DNA of 64,000 bases from Mycobacterium sp. KBS0706 (lineage in GTDB: Bacteria > Pseudomonadota > Alphaproteobacteria > DSM-16000 > Inquilinaceae), in assembly GCF_005938675.2 (NCBI RefSeq), contig NZ_VCCH02000029.1, positions 1 to 64,000 on the forward strand. The letters run 5' to 3'. A program made the translations under genes and the position numbers. Below, piece by piece: positions 19,646 to 27,647 of the stretch. The stretch's first letter is position 1. Every line of letters begins with the position of its first letter. The notes under the pieces were generated by a model. The model saw only the letters and a list, made by a program, of their open reading frames with translations, did not search any database and had not been told where the DNA came from.

Positions 19646-19661
19646 GCCGGATTAATCCGGC
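19646..19661. promoter_or_regulatory. Perfect 16-bp palindrome upstream of the lodA-like gene
   Basis: GCCGGATTAATCCGGC is a perfect loopless palindrome 55 bases upstream of the lodA-like ATG, inside an A+T-richer 364-base intergenic stretch (19592-19955). It has the shape of a dimeric-regulator operator. No regulator gene belongs to the island, so the binder is unknown. Confidence 0.4.
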
Positions 19662-19880
19662 ATTTTATTCAATTGCCATTTCAATGCGGCAAGACATGGC
19701 GATGCTATCACGGCGCTCTTGCCTTGCAACTTACATCTGAGACCTATGGCGTCGCCCCCTTCGCCCCGACCAAAGGCGTGCCGTGATCCTCGAGCCTTCG
19801 CATCGGCACGCCACCTCGAAGCCGTCCTCCTGCCCGGCAATGACGGCAGTTCCATGCCTGCGTCCGGTCAGCCAAGACGC

Positions 19881-19935
19881 ATCTTAAGATATATCTTGAA
19901 ACCGATCCAAATTCGCCATATCTTACGATATATCG
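19881..19935 (+). promoter_or_regulatory. Palindromic operator region of the PadR/YqjI-like regulator
   Basis: Overlapping palindromes ATCTTAAGAT (19881-19890) and AAGATATATCTT (19886-19897), and CGATATATCG (19926-19935) preceded by ATATCTTA, lie 21-75 bases before the PadR ATG. They share the core ATATCTT/AAGATAT. E. coli YqjI binds TATAT-rich palindromes at its own promoter, so autoregulation is likely. Confidence 0.6.
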
Positions 19936-19955
19936 AAAATCATGGAGTGAGTTCG

Positions 19956-20642
19956 ATGTTCGGAAGACATCATCGCGGTCATCGCGACGAACACGGCCAC
20001 CGCGGCGATTGTGGCGGCGGCGACGAGATGTGGGCCGGCGGCCGGGGCCGCGGCGGCCGGATGTGGGGCCATGGCGGCGGCTTCGGCGGCCGCGGCTTCG
20101 GGGGAGGCTTCGGCGGCGGGGGCGACCTGATGCGCGCCGGCCGGATGCTGGCCCAGGGCGACCTGCGCCTGCTGGCCCTGGCGCTGATCGAGCAGCAGCC
20201 GCGCCACGGCTACGAGATCATCAAGCTGATCGAGGAGAAGACCGGCGGCTGGTACAGCCCGAGCCCGGGCACGGTCTACCCGACCCTGACCTATCTCGAG
20301 GAAGCCGGCTACGTCACGGTCGTGGCCGAGGGCAGCAAGAAGCTCTACACCATCACCGATGAGGGCCGCGCCTATCTCGACGCCAACCGCGGCATCGTCG
20401 ACGCCGTGCTGGGCCGGCTGGCTGCGGCCGGCGAGAAGATCGCCTGGATCAACAAGATGATGGGCGGCGAGCGGGACCGCGAGCGCGATCGGTCCAGCCG
20501 GCTGCCGTCGCTGGTGATCGCGGCGTTGGACAATCTGCGCGAGGCGGCGACGCAGAAGCTCGAGGCTGGCGCCGACCCGGATGCCGAGACCCGGATCGTC
20601 GAGATCCTGGCCCGGGCGGCGGCCGAGATCCGGCGCGGCTGA
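19956..20642 (+). CDS. PadR-family regulator, YqjI-like (metal-responsive)
   Basis: A 228-residue PadR regulator. The first 55 residues are rich in His and Gly (RHHRGHRDEHGHRGDCGGG, then Gly/Phe/Arg repeats), as in E. coli YqjI, where this tail binds nickel or other metals. The PadR winged helix follows (about 60-145: LALIEQQPRHGYEIIKLIEE, SPSPGTVYPTLTYLEEAGYV). ATG 19956 follows GGAGTGA and three palindromes. YqjI represses a siderophore-interacting FAD reductase (yqjH); no such gene is adjacent here, but a Fur-like gene follows after 10 bases, suggesting a role in metal homeostasis. Confidence 0.88.
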   Translation: MFGRHHRGHRDEHGHRGDCGGGDEMWAGGRGRGGRMWGHGGGFGGRGFGGGFGGGGDLMRAGRMLAQGDLRLLALALIEQQPRHGYEIIKLIEEKTGGWYSPSPGTVYPTLTYLEEAGYVTVVAEGSKKLYTITDEGRAYLDANRGIVDAVLGRLAAAGEKIAWINKMMGGERDRERDRSSRLPSLVIAALDNLREAATQKLEAGADPDAETRIVEILARAAAEIRRG

Positions 20643-20652
20643 GGGCGGCGGC

Positions 20653-21135
20653 ATGAGCCCCGCCCTCCTTCCCTGCCCCGCCCCGGCCCTGGCCCGGTTG
20701 CGCGACGCCGGGCTGCGGCCGACCCGGCCGCGCCGCATCCTGCTGGCGGTGCTGGCCGAGGCCGATCGCGCGCTCGACGCCCAGGAGATCCTGGGTCGGG
20801 CGCGCCGGCTGGACCCGCGGATCAGCCTGGCCACCGTCTACCGCTTCCTGGCGGCGCTGCGCCGGACCGGCATCGCCGGCTGGCGCGACGAGGCCCCGCA
20901 GCGCCTGGCCATCGGCCCGACCGCCCAACCGGCGCCGCGGGTGGAGACGCTGACGCTGGGCGACATCCAGCTGCGCGCCGCCCTGGCCGACATTCTGCGC
21001 CAGTTCGGCTACCGCCTGGTCCGCGCCCGGTTCGAGCTCGAGGTCGAGAAGCTGCATCCCGATGCGCCGCTGGCCGACGCGGCGCCGGCCGGCCCGGCCT
21101 GGCCGGCGCCCGCCCGGCTCCGGATCGGTTCCTGA
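20653..21135 (+). CDS. Fur-superfamily-like protein lacking typical metal ligands
   Basis: A 160-residue protein whose N-terminal half fits the Fur winged helix: LRDAGLRPTRPRRILLAVL, DAQEILGRARRL, ISLATVYRFLAALRRTGI. The C-terminal half is short and lacks the Cys pairs and the His-rich HHH-type motif used for iron or zinc by Fur and Zur; the terminal 30 residues are Ala/Pro-rich. It starts 10 bases after the YqjI-like gene and is probably cotranscribed with it. It may be a metal-independent or differently sensing member, or a degenerate one. Confidence 0.7.
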   Translation: MSPALLPCPAPALARLRDAGLRPTRPRRILLAVLAEADRALDAQEILGRARRLDPRISLATVYRFLAALRRTGIAGWRDEAPQRLAIGPTAQPAPRVETLTLGDIQLRAALADILRQFGYRLVRARFELEVEKLHPDAPLADAAPAGPAWPAPARLRIGS

Positions 21136-21171
21136 CGCCGCGCCTGGCCCGGCCTCGACGGAGGAAGCCTG

Positions 21172-21543
21172 ATGTCGGATGCTCTGCTTCTCGCGGCGGC
21201 GCTGCTGCTGGTGGTCACCGCCGTCGTTCATTCCGTGGTGGGAGAGCGACGGCTGATCAGCCCGGTTCTGGCCCGCCATGACGGCATCCTGAAGAGCCCC
21301 CTCGCCCGCTTCGTGCTCCGCTTCGCCTGGCACATCACCAGCGTGGCCTGGATAGTCATCGCCCTGATCCTGGCCGTGCTGGTCCTGGATCCGACTGCGG
21401 TGCGCTGGTGGGCAGCGGTCGGGACCGGCGCGATCTTCACCGCCATCGGCGCGTTCACTGCCCTCTCCAGCCGCGGCCGCCATATCGGCTGGCCGTTCCT
21501 GACCGGGATCGGGCTGACGGCCCTCGCGTCCCTGTTGGCCTGA
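21172..21543 (+). CDS. Small four-span membrane protein, unknown
   Basis: A 123-residue hydrophobic protein with about four membrane segments (LLLAAALLLVVTAVVHSVV; FAWHITSVAWIVIALILAVLVL; WWAAVGTGAIFTAIGAFTAL; a terminal segment). The HSVVGERRLISPVL sequence between the first two spans recurs in short uncharacterised inner-membrane proteins of alphaproteobacteria. GGAGGAA precedes the ATG. Position after the PadR/Fur pair may place it in the same regulon, but no function can be assigned. Confidence 0.7.
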   Translation: MSDALLLAAALLLVVTAVVHSVVGERRLISPVLARHDGILKSPLARFVLRFAWHITSVAWIVIALILAVLVLDPTAVRWWAAVGTGAIFTAIGAFTALSSRGRHIGWPFLTGIGLTALASLLA

Positions 21544-21601
21544 GCCGCTTCGCGTTGCTCCGCCGGGCGATGTACGGTGGCGTCGCGAAGAGGAGGATGC
21601 C

Positions 21602-22069
21602 ATGGCAGCCGGTCGGGTCGATTCCGCATCGAGGATCATCATGGCGTCGCCGCACGCCATCTATCGGGCGCTGATGGACCCGGAGGCGCTCGTGGCGTGG
21701 CGTCCGCCCGAGGGCATGAAAGGCGAGATGCTGGCCTTCGACGGCCGCGAAGGCGGCCGCTACCGCATGTCCCTGACCTATATCGACACCGGGCCTGAGC
21801 TGCGCGGCAAGACCTCCGAGCACGCCGATGTGGTCGAGGGACGGTTCCTGGAGTTGGTCCTGGACCGGCGGGTGGTGGAGGTGGTCGAGTTCGACTCCGA
21901 CGATCCCGCCTTCGCCGGCGCCATGACGATCACCACCGCCCTGGCCGCCGTCCCGGGCGGCACCGAGGTGTCCATCCGCTGCGAGAACGTCCCCGACGGG
22001 ATCCGGCCCGAGGATCACCAGGAGGGCATGGGGTCGACCCTGGCCAATCTGGCCGCCTTCACGGAGTGA
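21602..22069 (+). CDS. SRPBCC (AHSA1-like) domain protein
   Basis: A 155-residue START-like protein of the SRPBCC/AHSA1 group. Characteristic segments are the N-terminal ASPHAIYRALMDPEALVAWRP, central GGRYRMSLTY, and the C-terminal NVPDGIRPEDHQEGM preceding a helix (TLANLAAFTE). These single-domain proteins form a hydrophobic pocket and often bind small molecules; function is unknown. AGAGGA lies ahead of the ATG at 21602. The next gene begins 9 bases after its stop. Confidence 0.85.
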   Translation: MAAGRVDSASRIIMASPHAIYRALMDPEALVAWRPPEGMKGEMLAFDGREGGRYRMSLTYIDTGPELRGKTSEHADVVEGRFLELVLDRRVVEVVEFDSDDPAFAGAMTITTALAAVPGGTEVSIRCENVPDGIRPEDHQEGMGSTLANLAAFTE

Positions 22070-22077
22070 AAGGGCCG

Positions 22078-22725
22078 ATGGCGGTCGACTTCCTCATCGA
22101 CGGGCCGGCGGAGGCCCGCACCACCATCCTGCTGGCGCATGGCGCCGGCGCGCCGATGGATTCGGCCGCGATGACCGCGGCGGCTGTGGCGCTGGCAGGG
22201 GCCGGGTTCCGGGTGGCGCGGTTCGAGTTCGGCTACATGGCGGCGCGGCGCCAGGGGCAGCGCAAGCCGCCGCCGCGGGCCGAGACCGTGATCCCGGAGT
22301 ACCGGGCGGCGGTCGACGCCCTCGGCGCCACCAGGCCGCTGATCATCGGCGGCAAGTCGATGGGCGGCCGCGTGGCCTCGATGGCCGCGGACGAGCTGCA
22401 CGCGGCCGGCCGTATCACCGGGCTGCTGTGCCTCGGCTATCCGTTCCACTCGCCGGGCAAGCCGGCGCAGCTGCGCACCGCGCATCTCGCCGGGCTGGCG
22501 ACGCCGACCCTGATCTGCCAGGGCACGCGCGACGCGTTCGGCACCCGCGACGAGGTCGCCGGCTACGCCCTGTCCGACCGGATCGAGCTGCTGTGGCTGG
22601 AGGATGGCGACCACGACCTGAAGCCGCGCAAGAGCGTCTCCGGTTTCACCGCCGCCGACCATCTGAAGACGGTGGCTGCTGCCGTGTCGGACTGGGCGGA
22701 TCGGATCATCAGGTCAGTGGGATGA
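22078..22725 (+). CDS. Alpha/beta hydrolase, KANL3/Tex30-like
   Basis: A 215-residue small alpha/beta hydrolase of the dienelactone-hydrolase-like KANL3/Tex30 group: oxyanion region ILLAHGAGAPMDS, nucleophile elbow GGKSMGGRVAS (Ser), acid in QGTRDAFG (Asp) and late His in LEDGDHDLKP. ATG at 22078 follows AAAGGG; a GTG at 22066 overlapping the previous stop is possible. Substrate unknown. It is probably cotranscribed with the SRPBCC gene. Confidence 0.85.
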   Translation: MAVDFLIDGPAEARTTILLAHGAGAPMDSAAMTAAAVALAGAGFRVARFEFGYMAARRQGQRKPPPRAETVIPEYRAAVDALGATRPLIIGGKSMGGRVASMAADELHAAGRITGLLCLGYPFHSPGKPAQLRTAHLAGLATPTLICQGTRDAFGTRDEVAGYALSDRIELLWLEDGDHDLKPRKSVSGFTAADHLKTVAAAVSDWADRIIRSVG

Positions 22726-22767
22726 GCTTGGAAAATGCTCGGTCCAAATAAAGGCGAACCCCATATT

Positions 22768-22857
22768 TGTCATTGCCGGGTTTGACCCGGCAATCCAGGG
22801 GCCACCGAGGGCGGCTCATGAAAGCCCCTGGATCCTCGGGTCAAGCCCGAGGATGAC
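22768..22857. repeat. Dispersed palindromic repeat, copy 1
   Basis: Two tandem hairpins: ATTGCCGGGT/ACCCGGCAAT (22772-22794) and ATCCTCGGG/CCCGAGGAT around a TCAAG loop (about 22831-22853). The two are further linked by CCAGGGGC and GCCCCTGG, so the whole 90 bases can fold. A second, related copy is at 52635-52715. It lies at the convergent ends of the hydrolase and trmJ genes and may act as a terminator. Confidence 0.75.
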
Positions 22858-22891
22858 ACTATTGTTGATTCACTTATTGTTTGAAGCGGCG

Positions 22892-23668
22892 TTATTCGTC
22901 GCCCGATCCCTTCCGCCGGCCGGACAGGGCGACGATCATGCCGTGCAGGGTCCGCACCTCCTGCTCCGACAGCTGGGCGCGCTGCAGGAAGGCGCGGATG
23001 TTGCGCTGCATGCTCGGCCGCTTCTCCGGCACCCGGAAGAAGTTGCCGGCGTCCAGCGCCTCCTCGAGATGCTCGAACATGTTGACCAGCTGGTCCTTGG
23101 TCGCCGGCGGCGCGTCCTCCTCATAGTCCAGCCGCCGCTCCGGCGTCGCGTCGCCGGCGGTGAACCATTCATAGGACACCAGCAGCACCGCCTGGGCCAG
23201 GTTCAGCGAGGAGAAGGCCGGGTTCAGCGGCACGTTGATCACGGCATCGGCCAGGGCGACGTCGTCATTGGTCATGCCGGTGCGCTCCGGCCCGAACAGG
23301 ATGCCGCAGCCGGTGCCCGCGGCATGGTATGCCCGCATCTCGGCGGCCGCCCGGCGCGGCGTCACCACCGGCTTCAGCTGGTCGCGCAGCCGCGCCGTGG
23401 TGGCGTAGACGGCGCCGAGACCGGCGATCGCGTCCTCGGTCCGCTCGAACACCCGGACATGGTCGATCACGGCGTCGGCGCCGGAGGCGGTCGGCACCGC
23501 CTTCGGGTTGGGCCAGCCGTCGCGCGGCCGCACCAGGCGCAGGTCAGCCAGGCCGCAATTCAGCATCGCCCGGGCGGCGGTGCCGATGTTCTCGCCCATC
23601 TGCGGCTCGATCAGGATGATCGCCGGGCCGCCCAGCAGCGAGTCGCGGGTCTGGTCGGTGCCGGCCAT
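22892..23668 (-). CDS. trmJ: tRNA (cytidine/uridine-2'-O-)-methyltransferase TrmJ
   Basis: A 258-residue SpoU/SPOUT methyltransferase that 2'-O-methylates position 32 of several tRNAs. Motif 1 is PAIILIEPQMGENIGTAARA, motif 2 GCGILFGPERTGMTNDD, motif 3 NVPLNPAFSSLNLAQAVLL, all in the TrmJ form. The C-terminal extension (FFRVPEKRPSMQRNIRAFLQ) is specific to TrmJ/LasT. Its ATG overlaps the cimA stop by one base. Confidence 0.93.
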   Translation of the reverse strand: MAGTDQTRDSLLGGPAIILIEPQMGENIGTAARAMLNCGLADLRLVRPRDGWPNPKAVPTASGADAVIDHVRVFERTEDAIAGLGAVYATTARLRDQLKPVVTPRRAAAEMRAYHAAGTGCGILFGPERTGMTNDDVALADAVINVPLNPAFSSLNLAQAVLLVSYEWFTAGDATPERRLDYEEDAPPATKDQLVNMFEHLEEALDAGNFFRVPEKRPSMQRNIRAFLQRAQLSEQEVRTLHGMIVALSGRRKGSGDE

Positions 23669-25263
23669 CAGACGGGGGCCGCGGCGCCGGCCCGCAGCAG
23701 CGCATAGGTAAAGCTGTCGCCCAGCGCCTCGAAGGAGGCGTCGATGACATTGGTCGAGACGCCGATCGTCGACCAGCGCGTGCCGTCGGCATCCTCGGTC
23801 TCGATCATCACGCGCGGCATGGCGCCCGTGCCTTCGTTCGAGCGCAGGATGCGGACCTTGAAGTCGACCAGGCGCAGCGGCTTGAGGCCGGGATAGATCG
23901 GCTCCAGCGCCTTGCGCATGGCGTTGTCGAGCGCGTTGACCGGGCCGTTGCCGAAGGAGACTTCGTGCAGGGACGTCCCGCCGACCCGCACCAGCACCGT
24001 GGCCTCGGATTCCTGCACCACCTCGCCGCGGGCATTGAAGCGCCGCTCATCAACCACGGTGAACCGGTCCATGGCGAAATAGGCCGGCACCTGCCCCAGC
24101 ATGCGCCGGGCCAAGAGCTCGAAGCTGGCGGCGGCGGTGTCGTAGGAATAGCCCTCGAACTCGCGCTGCTTCACCAGGTCGACCAGCCGGTCGACATTGC
24201 GGTCCTTCGGGTCGATGGCGACGCCGATCTCGGCGAAGCGCGCCAGGATGTTCGCCCGGCCGGCCTGGTCGGAGACGACGAGGTGCCGGCGGTTGCCCAC
24301 CCGCTCCGGCGCCACATGCTCGTAGGAGCGCGGGTCCTTGGCGATGGCGGAGACATGCAGCCCGCCCTTATGGGCGAAGGCGCGGCCGCCGACATAGGGC
24401 GCGCCGGATTGCGGCACGCGGTCCAGCCGCTCGTCGAACCAGTGGCTGAGATCGGTCAGCGAGGCCAGGCCGGCCTCGGTCACCCCGGTCTCGTAGCCCA
24501 TCTTCAGCACCAGGGTCGGGATCAGGGTGACGAGGTTGGCGTTGCCGCAGCGCTCGCCCAGGCCGTTCAGCGTGCCCTGGATCTGGCGCGCCCCGGCCCG
24601 TACCGCCGCCAGGCTGTTGGCGACGGCGTTGCCGGTGTCGTCATGAGCGTGGATGCCCAGCCGGTCGCCCGGGATGTGCCGGGCGACGGCGGTGACGATC
24701 TCCGTCACCTCATGCGGCAGGGCACCGCCATTGGTGTCGCACAGCACCACCCAGCGCGCCCCGGCCTCATAGGCCGCCTTGGCGCAGGCCAGGGCATAGT
24801 CCGGATTGGCCTTCCAGCCGTCGAAGAAATGCTCGCAATCGAAGCCGACCTCGCGGCCGCGGCCGACCACCTCGGCGACGCTGTCGCGGATCAGCTCGAG
24901 ATTCTCCTCGCGCGGGATGCCGAGGGCGATGTCGACATGGAAGTCCCAGGTCTTGCCGACGAGGGAGATCGCCTGGACGTCGCTGTTCAGCAGCGCCGCC
25001 AGGCCGGGGTCGTTGGCGGCGCTGCGGCCCGGCCGGCGGGTCATGCCGAAGGCGGTGAAGCGGGCCCTGGCCAGCTTCGGCGGGTCGCGGAACAGCGCGT
25101 CGTCAGTCGGGTTGGCGCCCGGCCAGCCGCCCTCGACATAGTCGATGCCGAGCGCGTCGAGCTTCCTGGCGATGGCGATCTTGTCGGCCACCGAGAAGTC
25201 CACGCCCTGGGTCTGCGCCCCGTCGCGCAGGGTGGTGTCGAACAGCCAGATCCGCTCGCTCAT
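23668..25263 (-). CDS. cimA: (R)-citramalate synthase
   Basis: A 531-residue enzyme condensing pyruvate and acetyl-CoA to (R)-citramalate, the first step of the threonine-independent isoleucine pathway. The HMGL-like TIM barrel begins with FDTTLRDGAQTQGVDFS and includes GIHAHDDTGNAVANS; the C-terminal regulatory LeuA dimer domain starts around residue 400 (EATVLVRVGG). TQG after the DGAQ motif and the length fit CimA rather than 2-isopropylmalate synthase. ATG at 25261-25263; a longer frame runs into the gap to cysS. It sits 7 bases after cysS and overlaps trmJ. Confidence 0.93.
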   Translation of the reverse strand: MSERIWLFDTTLRDGAQTQGVDFSVADKIAIARKLDALGIDYVEGGWPGANPTDDALFRDPPKLARARFTAFGMTRRPGRSAANDPGLAALLNSDVQAISLVGKTWDFHVDIALGIPREENLELIRDSVAEVVGRGREVGFDCEHFFDGWKANPDYALACAKAAYEAGARWVVLCDTNGGALPHEVTEIVTAVARHIPGDRLGIHAHDDTGNAVANSLAAVRAGARQIQGTLNGLGERCGNANLVTLIPTLVLKMGYETGVTEAGLASLTDLSHWFDERLDRVPQSGAPYVGGRAFAHKGGLHVSAIAKDPRSYEHVAPERVGNRRHLVVSDQAGRANILARFAEIGVAIDPKDRNVDRLVDLVKQREFEGYSYDTAAASFELLARRMLGQVPAYFAMDRFTVVDERRFNARGEVVQESEATVLVRVGGTSLHEVSFGNGPVNALDNAMRKALEPIYPGLKPLRLVDFKVRILRSNEGTGAMPRVMIETEDADGTRWSTIGVSTNVIDASFEALGDSFTYALLRAGAAAPV

Positions 25264-25270
25264 CGTCGTC

Positions 25271-26653
25271 CTACCACTCGCGGCGCCACAGGGTGCGGTC
25301 CGGCTTGTCCTCGAGCGCAATGCCGGCGGCCACCAGCTGGTCGCGGAGGCGGTCGGCCTCGGCGAAGTTCTTCGCCGCCCGTGCCGCGCGACGGGCGGCC
25401 ACCAGCGCCTCGATCTCGGCGTCGGTCAGCCCCGAGGCCGCCTTCGGGTGCCAGCGGAACCAGTCTTCGGGCGCCTGGCCCAGGAGGCCCAGCAGCGCTC
25501 CACCCGCCAGCAACCCGGCCTTGTGCCGGGCCTGCTCGGCGGGGTCGGTGGCCTTGTTCAGCTCGCTCACGATCTCGTGCAGCGCCGCCAGGGCCTGCGG
25601 CGTGTTGAGGTCGTCCTCCAGCGCCGCCAGGACCGCCTGCGGCGCTTCCCCCGGCTCGGCCGCGACGGCGCCGACGGCGCGCAGCGCGCCATAGAACCGA
25701 TCGAGCGCCGCCCGCGCCTGGCGCACCCCTTCCTTTGTGAAGTCGAAGGGCTGGCGGTAATGGCCCGACAGCAGGGCATAGCGCAGCGCCTCGCCCGGGA
25801 ACTCCTCCAGCAGCTCATGCGGCGTATAGAAGTTGCCGAGCGACTTCGACATCTTCTGGCCTTCGACCTGCAGGAAGCCGTTGTGCAGCCAGGTGTTCGC
25901 CATCACCGGCGTCCCATGGGCACAGCGGCTCTGCGCGATCTCGTTCTCGTGATGCGGGAAGACGAGGTCGATGCCGCCGGCATGGATGTCGAAGACGGTG
26001 CCGAGATGGGCGGCGGCCATAGCCGAGCATTCGATGTGCCAGCCCGGCCGGCCGCGGCCCCAGGGGCTGTCCCAGCCCGGCTGGTCGTCGGTCGACGGCT
26101 TCCACAGCACGAAATCCGCCGGATCGCGCTTATAGGGCGCGACGTCGACCCGGGCGCCGTCGATCTGCTCGTCGCGGTTGCGGCGCGACAGTTGGCCGTA
26201 ATCCGGCATCGACGGCACGTTGAACAGCACATGCCCCTCGGCGGCATAGGCGTTGCCCTTGCCGACCAGCGTGCCGATCATCTCGACCATCTGCGGGATG
26301 TGCTCGGTGGCGCGCGGCTGGACGTCGGGCAGCAGGGCGCCCAGCGCCGCCATGTCCGCGGCGAAGACCTCGCCGGTGCGCCGGGTCAGGTCGCCGATCG
26401 ACTCCCCATTGGCCTTCGCCCGCTCGATGATCTTGTCTTCGATGTCGGTGATGTTGCGGGCATAGGTCACCCGCGGATACAGCGTCCGCAGCAGCCGGTA
26501 CAGCACGTCGAAGACGACGATCGGGCGGGCGTTGCCGATATGGGCGTAGTCATAGACCGTCGGGCCGCAGACATACATCCGCACATGGCTCGGGTCGATC
26601 GGGACGAAGGTTTCCTTCGTCCGGGTGAGCGTGTTGTGCAGAGTGAGCGCCAC
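25271..26653 (-). CDS. cysS: Cysteinyl-tRNA synthetase
   Basis: A 460-residue class I synthetase charging tRNA-Cys. The [16 protein letters not shown] segment holds the zinc Cys and the HIGN variant of [13 protein letters not shown] is the second ATP motif; GWHIECSAM supplies further zinc ligands. GTG at 26651-26653 gives the family N-terminus ([12 protein letters not shown]) with AGGA nine bases upstream; the TTG at 26662 would abut the ribosome-binding site. It leads the cysS-cimA-trmJ run. Confidence 0.95.
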   Translation of the reverse strand: MALTLHNTLTRTKETFVPIDPSHVRMYVCGPTVYDYAHIGNARPIVVFDVLYRLLRTLYPRVTYARNITDIEDKIIERAKANGESIGDLTRRTGEVFAADMAALGALLPDVQPRATEHIPQMVEMIGTLVGKGNAYAAEGHVLFNVPSMPDYGQLSRRNRDEQIDGARVDVAPYKRDPADFVLWKPSTDDQPGWDSPWGRGRPGWHIECSAMAAAHLGTVFDIHAGGIDLVFPHHENEIAQSRCAHGTPVMANTWLHNGFLQVEGQKMSKSLGNFYTPHELLEEFPGEALRYALLSGHYRQPFDFTKEGVRQARAALDRFYGALRAVGAVAAEPGEAPQAVLAALEDDLNTPQALAALHEIVSELNKATDPAEQARHKAGLLAGGALLGLLGQAPEDWFRWHPKAASGLTDAEIEALVAARRAARAAKNFAEADRLRDQLVAAGIALEDKPDRTLWRREW

Positions 26654-26754
26654 GAGTCGCAATCCTGGGTCGGGCCCGCCGGTTCGGTCGGGACCGCGAC
26701 GATTACCAGATCAGGCGCCCGGCGTCCAAGGGCGCAGGCCGCAGGGCAGCCCGA

Positions 26755-27564
26755 TCAGCGACGCTTGCCGAACCAGCCCTTGCGCTGCGGCACCACCGGG
26801 GTGCCGGCCATCAGCGGCGGACCGGCGGGGGCGGTCTCCGGCTCGTCGAACTGCGCGGTCAGGGATGGGCGATGGGCGCGAGCGGCGGCCGACGGGCGCG
26901 GCGGTTCCGCCACCGCAGGCCCCAGCCGGGCCGCGCGGGCGGGTTCGGCCGGCGGCCTGACACGCAGGCGCGGTGCCGGTTCCGCCGGCCGCGGAGCCGG
27001 TGCCGGCTCGGAGCGAAGCGCCGGGGCGGCCGGACGGGCGACCGGCGCCGATGCAGCCGGGCGAACCTCGGCCCGAGCGGGAGCAGCCGCGCGGCCGAGC
27101 GTGGCGCAGTCGACGAAACGGTCGCATTCCGACTGGAACACCGGGTCCATGCGTCGCGCGGGGCCGATGGCGATCACCCGCTTGCCGTGGCGGCGCAGGC
27201 TGCGCACCAGCGGCAGCAAGGCGGCGCTGCCCGTCACCAGCACCACGGCGTCGATGCTGCGCTCCAGCAGCCCCAGCTCCATGGCGTCGACCACCAGGCG
27301 CAGCGACGCCGCGTCGCGGCCGGGCTCGGCCTCGGTGGTCTGCACCTGGTCGAAACCATGGCGGTGGGCGACACTGCGCAGGTCGGACAGCGCGGCCCAG
27401 TCGGCATAGGCGATGCGGCGGGCCGGGCGGCAGACAGTCCCGAGCGCAGCGAGGATGCGGGCAAGGTCCTCCGGCTCGTCGCGGGGGAGCGACGCGACGT
27501 CGAGGAAGACCGCGGCCACCGGCAGCGCCGGGGTGTCCTGGGCAGGCAGAGTATCGTCGGTCAT
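26755..27564 (-). CDS. NYN-domain protein with Pro/Ala-rich tail
   Basis: A 269-residue protein. Residues 15-155 form a NYN/PIN-like (LabA, DUF88) domain: AAVFLDVASL at the first acidic strand, AIDAVVLVTGSAALLPLVRS and GKRVIAIGPARRMDPVFQSECDRFVD. NYN domains are often metal-dependent ribonucleases, but the first-strand motif is DVASLP rather than the usual D-x-x-N, so activity is doubtful. Residues 160-255 are a disordered Ala/Pro/Arg tail ending in QRKGWFGKRR. No operon partner is clear. Confidence 0.72.
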   Translation of the reverse strand: MTDDTLPAQDTPALPVAAVFLDVASLPRDEPEDLARILAALGTVCRPARRIAYADWAALSDLRSVAHRHGFDQVQTTEAEPGRDAASLRLVVDAMELGLLERSIDAVVLVTGSAALLPLVRSLRRHGKRVIAIGPARRMDPVFQSECDRFVDCATLGRAAAPARAEVRPAASAPVARPAAPALRSEPAPAPRPAEPAPRLRVRPPAEPARAARLGPAVAEPPRPSAAARAHRPSLTAQFDEPETAPAGPPLMAGTPVVPQRKGWFGKRR

Positions 27565-27647
27565 ATCGGGCTTCTTACTCCCGACTGCGGGTCGGCGCCA
27601 AGAGGGGGAGGGTCAAGTTTTAAGCAAGTTTTAGGATGATGGGGCGT

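Noticed and set aside
22768..22857. CRISPR-like repeat pair
   Set aside because: The units are palindromic, unevenly spaced, without spacers and recur at a distant locus; they are intergenic repeats.
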